From Avena insularis (lineage: Eukaryota; Streptophyta; Magnoliopsida; Poales; Poaceae): a stretch of DNA of 64,000 bases. The notes beneath the pieces are model-generated. The model made no database searches and was not told where the DNA came from. It saw nothing but the letters and a program-made list of their open reading frames with translations. The DNA lies in the NCBI GenBank assembly GCA_023614405.1, contig CM042684.1:208574941-208638940 (forward strand), given 5' to 3'. Every line of letters begins with the position of its first letter. The first letter of the stretch is position 1. The position numbers were made by a program, and so were the translations under genes. Shown piece after piece: positions 59,898 to 64,000 of the stretch.

Positions 59898-62288
59898 TCA
59901 AAAAATTAACATAAAGAGGGGAAGCTTAATATTGTTGAGACACATAAAACCATGTTTCCCTCTCTCATAATAACTTTCAGTAGAATCATGAATAAAATTA
60001 ACAATATAACTATCACATAAAACATTCTTATCATGAGCCACATGCATAAAAGAATTAATACTCCCCACATAAACATAGTCATTCTTATTAATTATAGTGG
60101 GAGCAAATTCAACAAAATAGCTATCATTATTATTTTCATCACCATAATCATCAAATATAGGAGGCATATTGTAATCATAATTAATTTCCTCCTCAATAGT
60201 AGGTGGACTGAAAATATCATATTCATCATCGCAATCATCATATATTGGAGGTATAGTATCATCATAAGCAATAGAATAGTTATCCTCCAAAGTGTGTTCA
60301 TTTGTAAACATATCATCATTGGAAGGATCATGGATAGCACTAATAGTATAGCAATTATTAATATCATCATTTTTAGAATTGGTACTGAAGAGATTATCAA
60401 TATCAAAAGTAGTGTGCTTTTCCCAATCATGATTACTACTATAGGTAATAGGCATAGGAACATCATCGAGTTCAGACTCATCAAAAACTATAATAGGAGC
60501 AACATGCTTAGGGGAAAATACCATTTCCTCTCTCCTTTTACTCCTCCTCTTCTTCCTTTACTTCTTCTCTTTAGGAGGGAGAGGCTTGAAAGGAAGCTTC
60601 TCCATATACCCTGGTTCATTGTTAGAGACAATAGAAGAAACTTTGGAGGATTCCTCCTTTTCATTAATAAGGACAAAACAGATATTAGTCCTGTCATATT
60701 TCGGTAAAATCTCATCATTTATAATATTTTGTATATAAGTATTTGTGTGGCAATTATCAACACAATAAAGATGACAACCATGCAGGAAACTATTCATATC
60801 AAAAGCACTCATGTCTACCAAAGAGGTTTTTCTTCATAACTCTTCACACCCCAAAAATAATGTAAGTTGATCATGCTGATTAGGAGTGATCGTGTCATCA
60901 CAATACAAACTTGCAGTACTTATTGGATTAGAAGGGCTATTATTATCGCCTGAGCATTGAAACTTGAAATGACCCACTTCATAGCAAGGTTCACAAATAA
61001 AAGGATAGAGGGCACAAACTTTTTTACCAAGATCATTTAGAGCCCTATACCACATTCTAGTTTTTTTATTCCTGTGGGTGATACGATATTCTTCTTCAAT
61101 TTGATTATTCTCACAAGGTCTATGTATTCCACAAAAATTAACAGGCTTATAAGAAGTAGTACTTTTAGAGGTTTGAGCATGTTTATTGTTATCATTAATA
61201 ACAATTTCATTTTCCATGCAAGTGTCTTTATAAGGCTCATGATACATGTCCCATTTTTCTTTAGGAGCATTAATATGAGAAGCAAAGGATCTAAAACAAT
61301 CAATAAGAATTTGAGGATCAAGACCATATTTAGCACTAAGCTCTTGAAAATCAGCAGTTTCAGCGAAAGACTTAATGCAATTATACTCATAGTCTATACC
61401 TGGTTCTTTACCTTTGTTGTTATCCCAATCTTAGGTATTGCTTTGAATTGTTTCAAGAAGATCCCACTTAGCTTTGGCATCCTTACTTGTGAAGGATCCC
61501 TCTAAACAAGTATCTAGATAGTCCTTGTAATGTCCTGAAAGCCTTGCATAGAAATTATTAATAACAATATTACTTGAGAGCTCATCAATGGGACATTTGA
61601 GCATTAGTGACTTCAATATCCCCCATGCTTGGGCAATACTTTCTCCATAATGTGGATGAAAATTATAAATGTAATTCCTATCTTTATGAATTTCATGAGG
61701 AGGATAAAATTTAGAGTAAAAGAGAGATTCAAGTTCCTTCAACTCCAAATGATGAGGATCATCTAGTAGCTCATACCACTCCCTTGCTTTGCCCTTAAGT
61801 GACAAAGGGAATAGCTTCCTCTTAACTTGGTTCATTGAAATACCTGCACACTTGAACAACTCGCATAATTCGTGTATAAAGAGTAAATGATCACTAGGAT
61901 GGATAGTTCCATCTCCCAAATAACAGTTGTTCATAACATATTCAACAATTTTTATAGGTATTTTAAAAGAGATGGTTTCAGTATGTGGATTTAAAATATC
62001 ACAAGTATCATTAGAATTACCACATATGGGAGATAAAGTATCATCAGATCAAATTTTCTTCTTTAAAGCTGGGGAACTAAAAAGATCATTTTCATAAAAA
62101 CTAACTTCCCCAAGCTTAGACGTTTCCATAGCATTAGTAACAAAGGTGTTCAAAAGATTCATACTAATAATATTGCTATTAGCATGCAAAGAAAGTTCCA
62201 TGGGTTTTTTAATTTTCTTTTCAGACAATTCATGTTCTACAATAGGAAAAATACTAAAAAGCTCTCTAATTGTTTTGTTGTTTTCCAT
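59898..62288 (-). pseudogene. gag: Long gag-like frame with zinc knuckle, right arm
   Basis: From ATG at 62288 a single phase runs 797 codons to 59898, broken only by stops at 62049, 61431, 60834 and 60558. In order: an N-terminal region (MENNKTIRELFSIFPIVEHE); the capsid domain (FPLSLKGKAREWYELLDDPH, SLFYSKFYPPHEIHKDRNYI); a middle region (FAETADFQELSAKYGLDPQI); a CX2CX4HX4C zinc knuckle (CEPCYEVGHFKFQC, 60954-60995); a basic patch; and a long acidic Asp/Asn/Tyr-rich tail ending CDSYIVNFIHDSTESYYERG. No protease, RT or integrase follows, so this is a gag-only non-autonomous element. Confidence 0.8.
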
Positions 62289-62393
62289 TAAGCCTAACTA
62301 GTGAAAACAAGAAACAAAAAGACAAAATTGCAGAATCTAAAGGAAATAACTTCGAGCACCACACTGGAGGATGTGAGTACCTTTAACCTTACC

Positions 62394-62411
62394 TCCCCGG
62401 CAACGACGCCA
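62394..62411 (-). other. tRNA-Asp primer binding site, right arm
   Basis: Minus strand TGGCGTCGTTGCCGGGGA, one change from the left-arm site. Confidence 0.82.
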
Positions 62412-62421
62412 GAAAATAGCT

Positions 62422-63832
62422 TGATGTCTACGCACTTCTATTCTTGTAGACAATTGTTGGGCCTCCAAGTGCAGAGGTTTGTAGAACAGCAGCAAGTTTT
62501 CCCTTAAGTGGATCACCCAAGGTTTATCGAACTCAGGGAGGAAGTGGTCAAAGGTACCCCCTCTCAAGCAACCCTGCAATCAAGATACAAGAAGTCTCTG
62601 ATGTCCCCAACACACCAAATACACTTGTCAGGTGTATAGGTGCAATAGTTCGGCGAAGAGATAGTGAAATACAAGTGGTATAGATAATTATAAGTGGTAA
62701 TGGTGATAGAAAATACTTTGATGGCGTGGAAGAGACTAGAGGCAAACTGAATAAAGATAGAAGCAAGCAAACATGTAATAGATCTAATAGCAAATGGTGT
62801 TTCAGTGCTTAGAAACAAGGCCTAGGGATCGTACTTTCACTAGTGAACACTCTCATATAAATATATTCTTCTTTATGATACTACGCTGAACTACTCTCCG
62901 GTTGGACACTCTAATCCATGGTAGGGCTATAACAACACTCCTCAAAGTAAGCCTTTCCCATCTAGATAACCCCACACTATCACCTTGAGCACTAGATGGT
63001 TCCAACAAACACCACAATTTCATAAAGATATCCAACTCCAAATATAACTCAGAACAAGTATTTGAAATCTCTAGCCTAAGTTCCACCATGGTGTGCACAC
63101 TGTCAACTTCACACACATGGGGAGAGCAGAGATCTATTAAAGCACTTGAGTAGCAAGGTAGATCTATAGATTACAAGCTCATGATCTCAATAAGATCATG
63201 CATAGAGAAAGAGATGAACACATAGCTACCGGTAGAACCCTTAGCCTCGAGAGAGAACTACTCCCTCCTTATCATGGGAATCATCAATGGTGATGGAGAT
63301 GGCGGTGGAGATCGATGGAGATGGCCCGGGGGCACTTCCCCGTCCTGGCAGGGTGCCAGAACAGAGACTTTATGTCCCCCGAATCTCCCCTTATGTGGCG
63401 GCGGCGCTGCGGAACTTTTCATGGCTGGAGGCTTGTCAATTTAGGGTTTTTGCATCGGGAGGCATCTTATAGGCGAAGAGGCAAGGTCGGTGGGCGGCCA
63501 GGGGGCCCACACCACCTGGTGGCACGGCCAGGGCTAGCCCACGCCTAGGTGTTGTTTGGCCACCTTGTTCCCCCCCTTCATCTCTCCTTCTGGCTCCATG
63601 AATCTTCCGGGAAAATAACGACTTTGGCTTTTGTCCGGTCCAATTCCGAGAATATTCATTTTCGATTTTTCGAATTAAAAAAACAGCAGAAAAGTAAAGC
63701 ACTGTGGCTCTTGTTAATAGGTTAGTCCAAGAAATCATATGAAAAGTACTCCAAAGTGTGGACAAAACATAAGAAAGTAGATAAAACCAAGAATGGAACA
63801 TCAAAAATTATAGATATGTTTGCAACATATCA
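62422..63832 (-). mobile_element. Right-arm LTR
   Basis: 1,411 bp on the minus strand, TGATATGTTGCAAACA... to ...GTAGACATCA. The U3 and start match the left-arm LTR closely, but the last few hundred bases differ strongly, so the two LTRs are subfamilies rather than twins. TATA-like CTATAAGA (minus) at 63475-63482. Confidence 0.82.
63475..63482 (-). promoter_or_regulatory. LTR TATA box
   Basis: CTATAAGA on the minus strand, downstream of a GC-rich U3 (63485-63560). Confidence 0.5.
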
Positions 63833-63943
63833 TACATAGATCCTATGTGTTTTTGGTCTCTGTGACCATGGTTTGACACACTGATCCAGTAGTTTCATTG
63901 CATATGTTCTTTTCCTAAACTACACTGATCACCTAGTGACATT
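63833..63943. repeat. Satellite B block 5
   Basis: TCCTATGTGTTTTTGGTCTC to CACCTAGTGACATT, about half a monomer, between two retroelement ends. Confidence 0.85.
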
Positions 63944-64000
63944 TGATACGTTGTAAACGTATCTATAATTTTTGATGTTCCATGCTTGTTTTATATCAAC
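63944..64000 (+). mobile_element. Start of another LTR of the solo-LTR family (cut by window end)
   Basis: The 57 bases from TGATACGTTGTAAACG onward equal the first 57 bases of the solo LTR at 19426. The satellite position before it is also the same (CACCTAGTG-CATT). Confidence 0.85.

Larger units (their letters stand above)
52427..63832. mobile_element. Inverted retroelement pair (LTR-internal / internal-LTR)
   Basis: Two copies of one LTR family lie tail to tail around a centre at ~57141. The left copy reads LTR-PBS-gag remnant-3' region on the plus strand, and the right copy the same on the minus strand. The arms are homologous over most of their length. The right arm is ~2 kb longer because the left lacks most of gag and part of the 3' region. 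Left flank is Tat antisense ORF; right flank is satellite B; no target duplication is visible. Confidence 0.85.

Noticed and set aside
60033..60707. 224-codon plus-strand frame rich in Ile and Asn
   Set aside because: It is the complement of the Asp/Asn-rich tail of the minus-strand gag-like frame and has no independent support.

Overview
The window looks like plant heterochromatin, most likely from a Triticeae grass (wheat, Aegilops, rye or barley). It contains two satellite families, copies of a CACTA-type transposon end, and nested LTR retrotransposons of several lineages. I found no host gene, tRNA or rRNA gene, or CRISPR array. The taxon is inferred from the style of the LTRs (TGATACGT starts, tRNA-Asp-type primer sites, GC-rich U3 segments) and of the CACTA subterminal repeats. 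A repeat-library search would be needed to prove it.

Bases 1-18671 form one array (satellite A) of about 34 monomers of ~353 bp in a higher-order arrangement. After every 2, 3 or 4 monomers the tail of a monomer is replaced by a ~470-640 bp 'D-unit'. Each D-unit is full of palindromic TGTGGCGCAT/ATGCGCCACA motifs, and ten of the twelve end exactly in TTTCCTAGTAGTG, the form of a CACTA transposon terminus (one has a point change, one has lost its end). The last D-unit abuts a second satellite (satellite B, ~213 bp monomer), so the array may be the amplified interior and end of a CACTA element that landed in satellite B.

Satellite B survives as five islands (18672-19425, 20985-21888, 32943-34332, 39216-39623, 63833-63943) separated by retroelements. 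These are: a solo LTR with a near-perfect target duplication (19426-20984); a non-autonomous Athila-like element on the minus strand (21889-32942) with an exact 1,143-bp internal tandem duplication and an extra primer site and leader beyond its 3' LTR; a small non-autonomous element with both LTRs (34333-39215), one of whose reading frames runs into the 3' LTR; a permuted chromovirus fragment (39624-43275, minus); a Tat-lineage Gypsy element (43276-52426, plus) with protease, RT, two RNase H domains, integrase and an antisense reading frame; and an 11.4-kb inverted pair of one LTR family (52427-63832). The window ends 57 bp into another LTR that meets satellite B at the same monomer position as the solo LTR at 19426.

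Every coding region is a decayed retroelement gene. Many in-frame stops are of the TAG/TGA type expected from C-to-T change at methylated cytosines. The frames are otherwise largely preserved, with two frameshifts and one deletion in the Tat pol. I see no functioning new system. The strongest observations are the CACTA-end satellite, the large inverted retroelement pair, the recurrent LTR/satellite junction, the permuted LTR junctions and the LTR-encoded protein tail.
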